A DNA stretch of 64,000 bases from Pseudomonas sp. HR96 (GCF_034059295.1 NZ_CP139141.1:5501001-5565000); one strand, 5' to 3'; positions 9,911 to 20,873 are shown, numbered from the stretch's first letter. Made by a program: numbers and translations. The notes: generated by a model not told the origin, from the letters alone.

Positions 9911-10828
9911 ATGCAAATCGGAAGCGTCGCACTGCTCTTCGTCGCACTCGCCGTGGCCATCGTGTTCATGGGCTTCAAGGTGGTCCCCCAGGGCTACCAA
10001 TGGACCGTGGAGCGCTTCGGCCGGTACACCACCACCCTCAAGCCGGGCCTGAACCTCATCGTGCCGGTCATGGACCGCATCGGGCGCAAGATCAACGTCA
10101 TGGAAAGCGTGCTCGACATCCCGCCGCAGGAAGTCATCACCGCCGACAACGCAACAGTGCAGATCGACGCCGTTTGCTTCTTCCAGGTGGTCAACACTGC
10201 CCAGGCGGCCTACGAGGTCAACAACCTCGAGCACGCCGTGCGCAACCTGCTGCAAACCAATATCCGTACCGTGCTGGGCTCCATGGAGCTCGATGCCATG
10301 CTCAGCCAGCGCGACAACATCAACGAGCGCCTGCTGCGCACCGTGGATGAAGCCACCGCGCCGTGGGGCATCAAGATCACCCGTATCGAAATCAAGGATA
10401 TCAGCCCGCCGGCCGACCTGATGGCCGCCATGAGCGGGCAGATGAAGGCCGAGCGAGTGAAGCGCGCGCAGATCCTCGAAGCCGAAGGGCTGCGAGCGGC
10501 GGCTATTCTTACGGCCGAGGGCAAGAAACAAGGGCAGATCCTCGAAGCCGAGGGCGAGCGTCAGGCGGCCTTCCTCGAAGCCGAAGCTCGCGAGCGGCAG
10601 GCCGAAGCCGAGGCCCGGGCGACTCAGGTGGTGTCCGAAGCCATCGGCAGTGGCAATGTCCAGGCAATCAATTACTTCGTGGCACAGAAGTACATCGAAT
10701 CCTTGGGCAAGCTGGCCACCTCCAGCAACAGCAAGGTCATCCTGATGCCACTGGAAGCCACCCAGGTGGTAGGCTCGGTGGCCGGCATTGGTGAACTCAT
10801 CAAGGCCACCTTCGACAAGAAAGCCTGA
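9911..10828 (+). CDS. SPFH/stomatin-family membrane protein (paraslipin, QmcA-like)
   Basis: A 305-residue protein with one N-terminal membrane helix ([18 protein letters not shown]) followed by the SPFH/prohibitin domain ([38 protein letters not shown]). A glutamate/alanine-rich coiled coil follows at about residues 180-245. Such proteins oligomerise on the membrane and are linked to membrane microdomains and protease control. The NfeD gene lies 8 bases downstream; the SPFH-NfeD pair is a classic conserved operon. Confidence 0.9.
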   Translation: MQIGSVALLFVALAVAIVFMGFKVVPQGYQWTVERFGRYTTTLKPGLNLIVPVMDRIGRKINVMESVLDIPPQEVITADNATVQIDAVCFFQVVNTAQAAYEVNNLEHAVRNLLQTNIRTVLGSMELDAMLSQRDNINERLLRTVDEATAPWGIKITRIEIKDISPPADLMAAMSGQMKAERVKRAQILEAEGLRAAAILTAEGKKQGQILEAEGERQAAFLEAEARERQAEAEARATQVVSEAIGSGNVQAINYFVAQKYIESLGKLATSSNSKVILMPLEATQVVGSVAGIGELIKATFDKKA

Positions 10829-10836
10829 GCCCGATC

Positions 10837-11304
10837 ATGTGGAACCTCCTGCAAGCTCACACCTATTGGGACTGGCTGGCGTTCGGCACGCTGCTGCTGA
10901 TCCTCGAGATATTCGGTGCCGGCGGCTACCTGCTCTGGACCGGGATCGCCGCCGCTGCGGTGGGTCTGCTGGTGTTCATCCTGCCGGGGCTGGAGTGGGC
11001 GTTGCAGCTTGTAGCGTTCGCAGTGCTGTGCGTATCGACGGCGACATTCTGGTGGTACCGCCAGCGCAAGACCGGTGAGACCGACCAACCGCTGCTCAAC
11101 CGCCGCGGGCAGGAATTGATAGGGCGGGTGTTCGTGGTCCACGAGGCCATCGTCGACGGCCGCGGCAAGATCAAGGTGGGCGACGGGGTATGGTTGGCAC
11201 GCGGCGCGGATGCAGCGGTGGGCAGCCATGTGCGGGTGGTCGAACAACAGGACGTACACCTGCTGGTCGAGCCGGCAGCCGCCAAAGGCCAGCCCGAGCC
11301 TTGA
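10837..11304 (+). CDS. NfeD-family membrane protein
   Basis: A 155-residue protein with two or three hydrophobic helices in its N-terminal half (LAFGTLLLILEIFGAGGYLL; AAAAVGLLVFILPGLEWALQ) and a C-terminal OB-fold-like domain (ELIGRVFVVHEAIVDGRGKI; VGDGVWLARGADAAVGSHVR). This is the short NfeD form, which partners stomatin-like proteins. It is the second gene of the SPFH-NfeD operon, 8 bases after its partner. Confidence 0.88.
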   Translation: MWNLLQAHTYWDWLAFGTLLLILEIFGAGGYLLWTGIAAAAVGLLVFILPGLEWALQLVAFAVLCVSTATFWWYRQRKTGETDQPLLNRRGQELIGRVFVVHEAIVDGRGKIKVGDGVWLARGADAAVGSHVRVVEQQDVHLLVEPAAAKGQPEP

Positions 11305-11387
11305 GCAACTAAGCCGGTTGCGGCCCGGAACTCGTTCCTGGCAAACCTATCAAAGCTTTCACAATACCCACCCCCGGAGTACCTGCC

Positions 11388-11705
11388 ATGCGTGTCAAAA
11401 CTGCCGCTCTCACGCTTGCCTTGATTGCCTTGCCTGTTGGTTCAGCCATGGCCGATGGGTTCCTGCGTGACGTACTGTCGTCCGGTGCAACCACAGGTTC
11501 GACCTACCTTACCTCGCGCCACCACAAGCTGATCGTCGCCGCGCAGGACGATGCCAGCAGCTTCGTTGCCAGCGATGGCAGCATCCGCGGCCCTTACCTG
11601 GAAGCCGCCTTGCAGAAAGTCCGCAGCGACAACCCAGGCCTCAAGGCCAGCGACATGGACCTGGCCAATGCCATTCTGGCCAAGAACACCGTCGCCGAGC
11701 AGTAA
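11388..11705 (+). CDS. Small secreted DUF2388-family protein
   Basis: A 105-residue protein with a clear Sec signal peptide (MRVKTAALTLALIALPVGSA, cleavage likely after AMA) and a mature part (LRDVLSSGATTGSTYLTS; DDASSFVASDGSIRGPYLEA) like the DUF2388 proteins found in several copies in Pseudomonas. No function is established. It is monocistronic, with REP-like hairpins downstream. Confidence 0.75.
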   Translation: MRVKTAALTLALIALPVGSAMADGFLRDVLSSGATTGSTYLTSRHHKLIVAAQDDASSFVASDGSIRGPYLEAALQKVRSDNPGLKASDMDLANAILAKNTVAEQ

Positions 11706-11713
11706 CAGCCTAC

Positions 11714-11795
11714 TGTGGGAGCGGGCCCAGCCCGCGAGGGTTTGATCTTCTATAAGCCCAAACTGGCCTTCGGCCTCCCGGGGGCCGGGCCCCCG
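11714..11795. repeat. REP-like element and GC hairpin between DUF2388 gene and gcvH
   Basis: The sequence TGTGGGAGCGGGCCCAGCCCGC matches the common Pseudomonas REP pattern, here split as TGTGGGAG then stem GCGGGC-CCA-GCCCGC (11721-11735). A GGTTTGATCTTC segment follows. A second hairpin, CGGGGG-loop-CCCCCG, sits at 11779-11795. The element lies between convergent genes and may end transcription from both sides. It occupies the place where gcvP is found in related species. Confidence 0.65.
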
Positions 11796-11812
11796 CCCAC
11801 ATCACAGCACCC

Positions 11813-12196
11813 TCACTCGCCGATGGCAGCCTTGTAGCCGGCCGCATCCAGCAGCTTGCCTACTGCGCTTGGATCAGCTGGCTTGAGCTTGAAGATCCAC
11901 GCCCCATAAGGGTCGGTGTTCAGCAGCTCGGGTTCGCTGGTGAGTGCGTCATTGACCGCAATCACTTCGCCAGCCACAGGCGAGTAAATATCCGAAGCAG
12001 CCTTGACCGACTCGACGACGCCTGCCGCATCACCGGCAGCGAACACCTTGCCAACCTCCGCCAGCTCGACGAACACCACGTCGCCCAAGGCTTCCTGGGC
12101 GTGATCGGAGATGCCCACGGTCACCGTGCCATCGGCTTCCAGGCGCGCCCATTCATGACTTTCGGCAAAACGCAGCTCAGCAGGGATATTGCTCAT
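11813..12196 (-). CDS. gcvH: Glycine cleavage system H protein
   Basis: A 127-residue lipoyl carrier protein that shuttles the aminomethyl group between GcvP, GcvT and the lipoamide dehydrogenase. The lipoylation lysine is Lys65 in [14 protein letters not shown]. The fold is complete: [18 protein letters not shown] at the start, [18 protein letters not shown] in the middle. It is 51 bases downstream of gcvT. gcvP does not follow, although it does at the equivalent locus in P. putida KT2440 and P. aeruginosa. Confidence 0.95.
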   Translation of the reverse strand: MSNIPAELRFAESHEWARLEADGTVTVGISDHAQEALGDVVFVELAEVGKVFAAGDAAGVVESVKAASDIYSPVAGEVIAVNDALTSEPELLNTDPYGAWIFKLKPADPSAVGKLLDAAGYKAAIGE

Positions 12197-12247
12197 GGGT
12201 TGCTCCTCGACAGGTCAGCGGCTGGACCGCAAATAATGATAGGTGAT

Positions 12248-13330
12248 TCAAACAAGGGTCTTGCCGTGACGCACGAAGGTCGGTTTGACCACGCGCACCG
12301 GATACCACTTGCCACGAATTTCGACTTCGGCGCGCTCGCCAGTGGCGCTGGGTACGCGTGCCAGAGCGATGGATTTGCTTAGCGTAGGGGAAAAACTGCC
12401 ACTGGTGATCTCCCCTTCGCCAATTTCTGCGATGCGCACTACCTGATGCGCACGCAGCACGCCGCGCTCTTCGAGCACCAGGCCGACCAGCCTTGAGCGC
12501 GGGCCGCTGCGCTGTTCGCGCTCCAGTGCCGCACGGCCGATGAAGCGGCGCGAGGACGGCTCCCAGGCGACGCTCCAGCCCATGTTGGAGGCCAGCGGCG
12601 AATTGTGTTCGTCGATGTCCTGGCCGTACAGGTTCATGCCGGCCTCCAGACGCAGGGTGTCGCGAGCACCCAGGCCGATCGGCGTGATGCCCGCGCCGAC
12701 CAGGTCGTTGAACAGGCCCGGCGCCTGGTCGGCGGGCAGCACGATCTCCAGGCCGTCTTCCCCGGTGTAACCGGTACGCGCGATAAACCAGTCGCCCTCG
12801 CTGCGCCCTTCGAACGGCTGCAGTTGCTGCACCAGCATGGCCCGGGCCTGGCTGAGCAGCGCGGCCAGCCTGACTCGAGCATGGGGGCCCTGGATGGCCA
12901 GCATGGCCAGCTCGGTGCGCTCGAGCAGCTGCACGTCCATGCCTTCGGCGTGGCGCTGCAGCCAGGCCATGTCCTTGCTGCGAGTCGCGGCATTGACCAC
13001 CAGGCGGTAGCCGTTTTCCAGACGGTAGACGATGAGATCGTCGATCATGCCGCCCTGCTCGTTGAGCATCGCGCTGTAGAGCGCGCGACCGACTTCGGCC
13101 AGCCGCTCGACGTCGTTGGCCAGCAGCTGCTGCAAAAATGCCTTGGCCTGACTGCCATGAACGTCGATCACAGCCATGTGCGAGACGTCGAACACCCCAC
13201 AATCACGGCGCACCTGATGGTGCTCCTCGACTTGCGAGCCGTAGTGCAGGGGCATGTCCCAACCGCCAAAATCGACCAGCTTGGCGCCAAGCGCAAGGTG
13301 CAGGTCATACAGAGGCGTACGCTGTCCCAT
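12248..13330 (-). CDS. gcvT: Aminomethyltransferase, glycine cleavage T protein
   Basis: A 360-residue tetrahydrofolate-dependent enzyme that releases ammonia and forms methylene-THF from the H-protein intermediate. Family features include [20 protein letters not shown], the conserved VFDVSHM, and [15 protein letters not shown]. The ATG at 13330 ([15 protein letters not shown]) is preceded by GGAAGGAG, an excellent ribosome site. In-frame codons further upstream are not needed. It is the first gene of the gcvTH operon. I looked for a glycine riboswitch in the 190 bases upstream and saw none. Confidence 0.95.
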   Translation of the reverse strand: MGQRTPLYDLHLALGAKLVDFGGWDMPLHYGSQVEEHHQVRRDCGVFDVSHMAVIDVHGSQAKAFLQQLLANDVERLAEVGRALYSAMLNEQGGMIDDLIVYRLENGYRLVVNAATRSKDMAWLQRHAEGMDVQLLERTELAMLAIQGPHARVRLAALLSQARAMLVQQLQPFEGRSEGDWFIARTGYTGEDGLEIVLPADQAPGLFNDLVGAGITPIGLGARDTLRLEAGMNLYGQDIDEHNSPLASNMGWSVAWEPSSRRFIGRAALEREQRSGPRSRLVGLVLEERGVLRAHQVVRIAEIGEGEITSGSFSPTLSKSIALARVPSATGERAEVEIRGKWYPVRVVKPTFVRHGKTLV

Positions 13331-13520
13331 GGGTTTCTCCTTCCGGGCGTGGCGATGGCGCGAGGCGCTCTCCATGAGCGAACCCGCCGAATGCCGCGCA
13401 TTGTAGCCGCAAGGCCGGGTGCTGGCATCCGTGAAACATTTCACAAGATTTTCCAGCAAGCGTTGGACCCGCAGGGCCGGCTGGCAGCCCGATCCAGCCG
13501 ATGACCGGCCATAGCCGCGT

Positions 13521-14744
13521 TCAAGGCCGGGCGAGCTGCGGCAGATCACCGCTCAAGCCCAGGGCCTGGCGCACGAACAAGGCCTTGGCCGACGGCAGGC
13601 TCTCTACCAGGCCCAGGCCGCTGTTGCGCAGCCAGCGCAGCGGCAGTGGGTCGGCCTGGAACAGCCGCTCGAAGCCCTGCATGGCCGCCATCAGCGCCAG
13701 GTTGTGCGGCATGCGCCGGCGCTCGTAGCGGCTCAACACCCGCAGGTCCGCCAGCGCCTCGCCGCGCCCCTGGGCGGCGGCCAGCTCTTCGGCCAGCACG
13801 GCGGCATCCAGCAGCCCGAGGTTGACGCCCTGCCCGGCCAGCGGATGAATGGTATGCGCCGCATCGCCGATCAGCGCCAGCCCGGGCGCCACATAGCGCT
13901 TGGCGTGGCGTTGGCGCAACGGCACACAAACCCGCAGGTCAGTGTGCAGCACCTGCCCCAGGCGCCCTTCGAAAGCCTGTTCGAGCGCGCGGCAGAAGCC
14001 CAGGTCGTCCAGTTTCATCAGGCGCTCGGCCTGCACCGGGGTGGTCGACCAGACGATGGAGCACCAATGCCGGTCGTCGCCCTGCTGCAATGGCAGGAAC
14101 GCCAGCGGGCCATCGTCGGTGAAGCGCTGCCAGGCCGTGGCCTGGTTCGGCTCGCTGCAGCGCACGCTGGTGACGATGGCGTGGTGCAGGTAATCCCACT
14201 CGCGGGTTGGCGTACCGGTCAGACGACGCACCGCCGAGTTGGCCCCGTCGGCCGCCACTACCAGCGGCGCGCGCAGGGAACGCCCGCCCGACAGAGTCAG
14301 CAGCCAGTCATCGCCGGAGCGACGCATCTGCTCCAGCCGGGCATTGGCCAGCAGGCCTACCGAGCTGTCGCGCAATTGTTCGAGCAGGGCGTCCTGCACC
14401 ACGCGGTTCTCGACGATATGGCCAAGCACGTCGGCGTGCACGCTGGCGGCATCGAATCGGATATGGCCGGTGCCACTACCGTCCCACACGTCCATGCGCC
14501 TATATGGGCTGGCGCGCCGGGCCAGGATGCCCGGCCAGGCCCCCAGACGCTGCAGCAGGCGCTGGCTGGCCATGGACAGGGCGCTGACCCGCGGGTCGAA
14601 CCCGGCCTGCGCCTCGAATGGCGCCAGGTCCAACGGGCTGCCGTCGACCAGCACCAGGTTCAGCCCGCTGTCACGCAGCGCCAGCGCCAAGGCGCTGCCG
14701 ACCATGCCAGCTCCGACTATCAGAAGATCCGCGCGCATTTCCAT
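13521..14744 (-). CDS. ubiI: UbiI/VisC-type FAD-dependent ubiquinone biosynthesis hydroxylase
   Basis: A 407-residue flavoprotein monooxygenase of the UbiH/COQ6 family. It has an N-terminal dinucleotide-binding motif ([20 protein letters not shown]), the family's [17 protein letters not shown], and the FAD-binding segment [19 protein letters not shown]. The order ygfB-pepP-ubiH-this gene matches E. coli, where the last gene is ubiI (C5 hydroxylation). The UbiI name rests mainly on that position, since UbiH, UbiI and UbiF are hard to tell apart by sequence. Confidence 0.85.
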   Translation of the reverse strand: MEMRADLLIVGAGMVGSALALALRDSGLNLVLVDGSPLDLAPFEAQAGFDPRVSALSMASQRLLQRLGAWPGILARRASPYRRMDVWDGSGTGHIRFDAASVHADVLGHIVENRVVQDALLEQLRDSSVGLLANARLEQMRRSGDDWLLTLSGGRSLRAPLVVAADGANSAVRRLTGTPTREWDYLHHAIVTSVRCSEPNQATAWQRFTDDGPLAFLPLQQGDDRHWCSIVWSTTPVQAERLMKLDDLGFCRALEQAFEGRLGQVLHTDLRVCVPLRQRHAKRYVAPGLALIGDAAHTIHPLAGQGVNLGLLDAAVLAEELAAAQGRGEALADLRVLSRYERRRMPHNLALMAAMQGFERLFQADPLPLRWLRNSGLGLVESLPSAKALFVRQALGLSGDLPQLARP

Positions 14745-14793
14745 GCTTTACAACCATGCCTTGGGCAGCCGAGGCCGCCGGTCGAGATTCAAT

Positions 14794-15977
14794 TCAAAGG
14801 TCCGGGCGGGTGCCCAGGCCCATGGCCTGGCGAGCGAACCAGCGTTTGGCCGGCGGCAGCAGGTCAAGGCCGAGCAGGCCCAGGTTGCGACCCAGCGCCA
14901 GCACCGGCCGCGAGGCACCGAACAGGCGCGTGACCTGGTCGGAAAAGCCCACGGTAAGCTGCTGGTCGAGCTGCTGGCGCTGGCGATAGCCGCGCAGCGT
15001 GGCGAAATCGCCCAGCGCTGCGGTGCTGGCCAGCAGGGCCTCGGTCAGCGCCTGAACATCGCGCAGCGACAGGTTGAAGCCCTGCCCGGCAATCGGATGC
15101 AAGGCGTGTGCGGCATTGCCGAGCACCACCAGATGCGGGCGCACCTGCTCTTGCGCTTCGACCAGCGACAGCGGATAGAGGTGCCGCGCGCCGACCTGGC
15201 GCAGCGGCCCCAGGCGGTAGCCGAACACATCCTGCAACTGCGCCAGGAAGGTTTTTTCGTCCAGCTCGACCAGGCGCCGCGCATCCATGCCCTTGCGCGT
15301 CCAGACCAGCGCGCAGCGGTTGTCCGGCAGCGGCAGCAAGGCCATCGGGCCGTCTTCGGTGAAGCGTTCGAACGCCTGGCCCAGGTGCGCTTCGCCGGGG
15401 GTGATATTGGCGATCAGCGCGCTCTGGTCGTAGGGCCGTTCGCGCACTGCGATGCCCAGTTGTTCGCGCAGGCCGGAGCGCCCGCCATCGGCAAGAATCG
15501 CCAGGTCGCAGTCCAGCTGGGTGTCATCGTTGAGCGAGAGGCGATAACCCGCTTGCACTGCCTGCATGGCCGTCACTTCGGCCGGGCAGCGCCAGCTGAC
15601 CACCTCGCGGTCCAGGGCCTGCCACAGGCACTGCCCCAGCCACGCATTTTCCACCACGTAGCCGAGCGCCGGCACGCCTTCTTCGCTGGCGACCAGGCGG
15701 GTGCTGCCAAAACGGCCGCGGTCGGACACGTGGATCTGCCGGATCGGCTCCGAGCGCTGGCTGATGGCCGGCCACAGGCCCAGGCGGTCGTAGATCTGCC
15801 GGGTGCCGAAGGACAGCGCCGAAGAGCGTGCGTCGTAGCTGGGCTGATAGCTGTCGCCCGGCGCGAAGGGCTCGATCAGCACTATCTTCCAGCCACGCGC
15901 CTTGGCCCCGGCCTGCAGGGCTACCGCCAGGCTGGCGCCGACCAGGCCGCCACCGACGATGGCGATATTGACCCGGT

Positions 15978-15981
<4 letters not shown>
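14794..15981 (-). CDS. ubiH: 2-octaprenyl-6-methoxyphenyl hydroxylase (UbiH)
   Basis: A 395-residue FAD monooxygenase for aerobic ubiquinone ring hydroxylation. Motifs are NIAIVGGGLVGASLAVAL at the N-terminus, DARSSALSFGTRQIYDRLG, and VLGNAAHALHPIAGQGFN. The start is a TTG whose last two bases overlap the TGA of pepP (TTGA), giving LNRVNIAIVGG; no ATG or GTG is available before the Rossmann motif. The frame stays open further upstream inside pepP, but that part is shadow. It is the third gene in the ygfB-pepP-ubiH-ubiI run. Confidence 0.9.
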
Positions 15982-17312
<1,331 letters not shown>

Positions 17313-17336
17313 AGGCAGCGCGAAGCCCCGTGGTGA

Positions 17337-17894
17337 TCAGTGAACGGAGGGCTTGGCCACAGGCGCAACGGCGCCCTTGGCCGATTCGGTGAACAGCAGC
17401 AGCGGCGCGACGCGCAGATATTCCATCACTTCCATGTAGTCGCTCTCGCCGTCGTCGGACTCCTCCAGGGCGTCCTGCACCTGGGCGATCGCTGCCAGGT
17501 CCTGCAGCACTTCCATGGCCTCGGTGCTCAAGGCCGTATCGCGGGCGGTCAGGCCGAAGCCTGCGAGAAAGCCCTGGCACCACTGGCCCAGGGCTTCGGC
17601 GCGCTCGCGCAGCGGCGCATCATCGGAAGGCAACAGCAGCACGACAGTCATGTCGTCGCTGCCCAGCTCACCCTTGACCATTTCCTGCAGGCCGATCAGC
17701 GCCTGACGCACGTTGTCGGCCGGCTGCGCACCCAGCAACTCGCTGGCATCGACCAGCCAGGGCTCGAGCTCGAAGCCTGCGCCAGCGCAACTACGCCCCA
17801 ACAGCAGGCCGTGCAGCTCGGCGGGGGAAACGGGATGGCCGCTACCGGCGAGCAAGGTAGCGAAAGCGTGGTACGGGGAGTTCTGTATAGGCAT
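17337..17894 (-). CDS. YgfB/YecA (UPF0149) family protein
   Basis: A 185-residue acidic helical protein of the UPF0149 family ([44 protein letters not shown]). In Pseudomonas aeruginosa a YgfB protein at this locus acts in regulation of the ampDh3 amidase and beta-lactam tolerance; whether that applies here is inference. The ATG at 17894 gives [11 protein letters not shown]; a TTG two codons earlier is possible. First gene of the ygfB-pepP-ubiH-ubiI run and divergent from the zapB-like gene. Confidence 0.85.
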   Translation of the reverse strand: MPIQNSPYHAFATLLAGSGHPVSPAELHGLLLGRSCAGAGFELEPWLVDASELLGAQPADNVRQALIGLQEMVKGELGSDDMTVVLLLPSDDAPLRERAEALGQWCQGFLAGFGLTARDTALSTEAMEVLQDLAAIAQVQDALEESDDGESDYMEVMEYLRVAPLLLFTESAKGAVAPVAKPSVH

Positions 17895-18035
17895 GGGCAA
17901 CTAGGCGCCAAGCGGCGCAATGACTAGAATGGAGGCCTTGTATCCTAGCACCGGCAGGCGCGCCAAGACCATCGACGCCGCCGATTCCAGCAAACCAGGA
18001 TCGCCCCTTCACCTGTCAGACCGTAACTGGACCCC

Positions 18036-18245
18036 ATGCAAACAAATGAACTGCAAGCGCTGATGGGCAAGCTCGAACTCCTGATTGATCGAGTCGAGCA
18101 ACTTAAACGGCAAAACGGACTCCTATTAGCGCAGGAAAAAACCTGGCGCGAGGAGCGCGCCCACCTTATCGAAAAAAACGAAATCGCCCGGCGTAAGGTG
18201 GAATCGATGATTTCGCGCCTCAAGGCCCTGGAGCAAGACTCATGA
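18036..18245 (+). CDS. ZapB-like coiled-coil protein (TIGR02449 family)
   Basis: A 69-residue, almost wholly coiled-coil protein (LMGKLELLIDRVEQLKRQNG). Members of this small family sit upstream of zapA in Pseudomonas and are thought to help the divisome, by analogy with ZapB. The stop overlaps the zapA start (ATGA), so the two are translationally coupled. Confidence 0.8.
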   Translation: MQTNELQALMGKLELLIDRVEQLKRQNGLLLAQEKTWREERAHLIEKNEIARRKVESMISRLKALEQDS

Positions 18246-18559
18246 GTTCAAGCAATAGCGTGACCGTCCATATCCTGGACAAGGAATACTCGATCATCTG
18301 CCCTCCCGAAGAGCGTAGCAACCTGGTCAGCGCCGCGCGCTACCTGGACGGCAAGATGCGCGAAATCCGCAGCGGCGGCAAAGTCATCGGGGCCGATCGG
18401 ATCGCGGTCATGGCGGCGCTGAACATCACCCACGACCTGCTGCATCGCCAGGAAACACCGGAATTGTCGGCCAATGGATCCACCCGCGAACAGGTCCGCG
18501 ACCTGCTCGACCGCGTCGACCTGGCGCTCGCCACTGATCAGGATGGCAGCAAGGGCTGA
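18242..18559 (+). CDS. zapA: Cell division protein ZapA
   Basis: A 105-residue FtsZ-associated protein that bundles FtsZ protofilaments. The N-terminal ZapA fold is plain (VTVHILDKEYSIICPPEERS; LVSAARYLDGKMREIRSGGK), followed by IAVMAALNITHDLL and a C-terminal helix. The arrangement zapA, then 6S RNA, then 5-formyl-THF cyclo-ligase is widely conserved in gammaproteobacteria and supports each of the three calls. Confidence 0.93.
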   Translation: MSSSNSVTVHILDKEYSIICPPEERSNLVSAARYLDGKMREIRSGGKVIGADRIAVMAALNITHDLLHRQETPELSANGSTREQVRDLLDRVDLALATDQDGSKG

Positions 18560-18579
18560 TTTTCCCTGCGACTTTCGGG

Positions 18580-18585
18580 TATAAT
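18580..18585 (+). promoter_or_regulatory. -10 box of the 6S RNA promoter
   Basis: TATAAT, a perfect sigma-70 -10 hexamer, lies 6 bases before the predicted 5' end of 6S RNA. The -35 region is weak. Confidence 0.65.
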
Positions 18586-18590
18586 TTCCC

Positions 18591-18770
18591 GACTCCCTGG
18601 AGTGCTTGCCAGTCGGTCATGTCCCTGAGCCGATACGCACAACCACGGGGGTTGCACGTTGGGGCTGGTGTGCATGTCCGCTAGACGGAAAGCCTTAAAG
18701 CCTCCTGCAATCTCCACCTTGAACTTTCGGGTTCAAGGGCTACACCGACAGCGGTTCGTCGGGGAGTCCA
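18591..18770 (+). ncRNA. ssrS: 6S RNA
   Basis: About 180 bases of non-coding sequence between zapA and the 5-FCL gene. The two ends pair (GACTCCC at 18591 with GGGGAGTC near 18768), as in the 6S closing stem, and a long irregular hairpin fills the interior. 6S RNA mimics an open promoter and sequesters sigma-70 RNA polymerase in stationary phase. Position, length and a perfect TATAAT box upstream all agree. The 3' end is approximate. Confidence 0.9.
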
Positions 18771-18885
18771 GTTCAATGACCTCTGCCTGCTCGGCCGGCA
18801 GTGGTATCAAACCGCCCGAATCCGTGGCGTACGCTTCGCAGCGGCCTGCCCCGGCCAATGAGTTAGCCAGGGGCCCTGCCGCACG

Positions 18886-19518
18886 ATGAGCCAACCCGAC
18901 CAGCCCACCCGTCAACAGCTGCGCCGCCAACTGCGCAAGGCTCGTCGCGCCCTGACGCCAGCCGAGCAGCGTGCCGCCGCCCGTGGCCTGTACCGGCAGC
19001 TGGCGCAGCACCCGCTGTTTCGCCGCGCGCGGCATGTGTCGCTGTATTTGCCCAATGATGGCGAGATCGACCCTGGCCTGCTGCTGGCCGAGGCGCAGCG
19101 ACGCGGCAAGCGCACCTACCTGCCGGTGCTCAGCGCCTGGCCGCGGACGCGGATGGTGTTTCAGCGCATCCTCCCGGGAGAACGCTTCAAGGCCAACCGC
19201 TTCGGCATTCCGGAGCCAGTGGTGCGCCGCGCCCGGCAGCGCGCCATCTGGGCCCTGGACCTGGTGTTGATGCCCTTGGTGGGTTTTGACGACGCGGGTG
19301 GGCGGCTGGGCATGGGCGGCGGCTTCTACGACCGCAGCCTGGCCTATCGCGCGCGCCGCCATGCCTGGCAAAAACCGCTGCTGCTGGGACTGGCCCACGA
19401 ATGTCAGAAGGTCGAGCGACTGGCCCAGGCCAGCTGGGACATCCCTTTGCAGGGCACGGTCTCGGACCTGCGCTGGTATGTCGCAGGCCCGCTGGAGAAA
19501 GGTGGCGTGAGCGCCTGA
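18886..19518 (+). CDS. 5-formyltetrahydrofolate cyclo-ligase
   Basis: A 210-residue ATP-dependent enzyme that converts 5-formyl-THF to 5,10-methenyl-THF (ygfA in E. coli). The family's phosphate-binding motif is present as GRLGMGGGFYDRSLAY, preceded by DLVLMPLVGFDD. The arginine-rich N-terminus (LRRQLRKARRALTPAEQRAA) is typical. It directly follows 6S RNA, as in most gammaproteobacteria, where the two may be cotranscribed. Confidence 0.93.
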   Translation: MSQPDQPTRQQLRRQLRKARRALTPAEQRAAARGLYRQLAQHPLFRRARHVSLYLPNDGEIDPGLLLAEAQRRGKRTYLPVLSAWPRTRMVFQRILPGERFKANRFGIPEPVVRRARQRAIWALDLVLMPLVGFDDAGGRLGMGGGFYDRSLAYRARRHAWQKPLLLGLAHECQKVERLAQASWDIPLQGTVSDLRWYVAGPLEKGGVSA

Positions 19519-19659
19519 TCAGCGCTTGGCGGGGGCGGTTTGCACCTGCGGCTCGTCGTTGCTTTTGTGGCTCCACAAGCTTTGCGCATAACCGGTGGTG
19601 ACGACACCCAGGCCGAAGATAAAGACCAATACCCACAACAGATCCGGTTTACGGCGCAT
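19519..19659 (-). CDS. Small single-pass membrane protein, unknown function
   Basis: A 46-residue peptide beginning MRRKPDLLWVLVFIFGLGVV, with one hydrophobic helix and a hydrophilic, lysine-containing tail. The ATG at 19659 has a strong GAGGGGGG ribosome site about 6 bases upstream. The frame is open further upstream but without a signal. It sits immediately downstream of, and convergent with, the 5-FCL gene. Similar short proteins are annotated at this locus in Pseudomonas; none has a known role. Confidence 0.6.
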   Translation of the reverse strand: MRRKPDLLWVLVFIFGLGVVTTGYAQSLWSHKSNDEPQVQTAPAKR

Positions 19660-19867
19660 CGATAACCCCCCTCGGTTACAGCTTGCAACGGTGTCGACAA
19701 CGGGTAAACCGATAGGCCGATCAGCAACGTCTGGCTTAAAATGCGCGCATTCTGCGACAACCCGTCGCTCCACGCAAACATTGACGTCAACCGGCTGTCG
19801 GTTTGTCGCGCACGGACATGGATTGGCTCGTGCGCGCCAGGCGCAGCCTACTGAAGGGAAGTCGAGA

Positions 19868-20320
19868 ATGGCCTACTGGCTGATGAAATCCGAACCGGAC
19901 GAGCTGTCCATCAGTGCCCTGGCGGCCTTGGGCAAAGCGCGCTGGGACGGCGTGCGCAACTATCAGGCACGCAATTTCATGCGCACCATGGCCGCCGGCG
20001 ACGAGTTTTTCTTCTACCACTCCAGCTGCCCCGAACCGGGCATCGCCGGCATCGCCCGCATCCGCGCCGCCGCCTACCCCGACCCGACAGCGCTCGACCC
20101 GCAGAGCCACTATCACGACCCCAAAGCCAGCGCCGAGAAAAACCCCTGGAGCGCGCTGGACGTCGAGCACGTGCGCACCTTCAAGCGCGTGCTGGGGCTG
20201 GGCCTGCTCAAGCAACAGGCGGCCCTGGCGGAGCTGGCGCTGGTGCACAAAGGCAGTCGCCTGTCAGTGATGCCGGTCACGGCAGCCCAGTGGGCGGCCG
20301 TGCTCGCGCTTACTGAATGA
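19868..20320 (+). CDS. EVE-domain protein
   Basis: A 150-residue protein that is one whole EVE (PUA-like) domain: AYWLMKSEPDELSIS at the start, WDGVRNYQARNFMRTMAAGD, EFFFYHSSCPEPGIAGIARI. EVE domains bind modified bases in nucleic acid; the ligand here is not known. The ATG follows GAAGTCGAGA. The 3' end overlaps the convergent FliL-like gene by 11 bases. Confidence 0.88.
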   Translation: MAYWLMKSEPDELSISALAALGKARWDGVRNYQARNFMRTMAAGDEFFFYHSSCPEPGIAGIARIRAAAYPDPTALDPQSHYHDPKASAEKNPWSALDVEHVRTFKRVLGLGLLKQQAALAELALVHKGSRLSVMPVTAAQWAAVLALTE

Positions 20321-20723
20321 TCAGGTTGTTGAACAGCAGGTCTTCGACGATGGGCTTGCCCTCTTCGTCGTTCATCACCTGCTGCACCTGCTTGAGCGCT
20401 TCCTGACGGAGTTTTTCCTTGGCCTCGACGTTGCTCAGCGAATCCACTGTCTGCTGGGCGAACAAGGCGACCAGCTGGTTGCGGATCAACGGATCCTGGT
20501 GCTTGACCGCCGCGACCGCCTCGGCACCCGTCACCTTGAGGGCAACGTCGGCCTTGTAGACGTGCAGCTTGGGGCTGCCGTCCAGCGCATAATTGCCGAC
20601 GAAGGGCGGGCTCAGCGACACGTAGGCCACGGTGGGCGCCGCGCCCTCTCCTTCCTTCGCCTCTTCGGCCAGTGCCGCAAAGGGCACCGACAAGGCCAGC
20701 AGCATCACGATCCACGCTTTCAC
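20310..20723 (-). CDS. FliL-like (flagellar basal body-associated family) secreted protein
   Basis: A 137-residue protein with a Sec signal peptide (MKAWIVMLLALSVPFAALA) and a FliL-type domain (VAYVSLSPPFVGNY; KADVALKVTGAEAVAAVKHQ; IRNQLVALFAQQTVDSLSN; VEDLLFNNLIIQ). True FliL is an inner-membrane protein of the flagellar motor. This paralogue lies far from flagellar genes, so its role is unknown. It overlaps the EVE gene tail to tail. Confidence 0.78.
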   Translation of the reverse strand: MKAWIVMLLALSVPFAALAEEAKEGEGAAPTVAYVSLSPPFVGNYALDGSPKLHVYKADVALKVTGAEAVAAVKHQDPLIRNQLVALFAQQTVDSLSNVEAKEKLRQEALKQVQQVMNDEEGKPIVEDLLFNNLIIQ

Positions 20724-20873
20724 AGTTCACTCCTCGTTCCAATGACGGTCAGCATACCCAAGCCGAGCACAGACGCCAGCGGTTATGGCGGCTTATCCAC
20801 AGCCGGCATGCTGGTTGACCGTAAACTTCATGCTCCTGTACTTATCGGCCATCACTTGCAAAGGAATAGCCCG

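Noticed and set aside
13331..13520. Possible glycine riboswitch upstream of gcvT
   Set aside because: I looked for the conserved paired aptamer cores and saw none in this leader.
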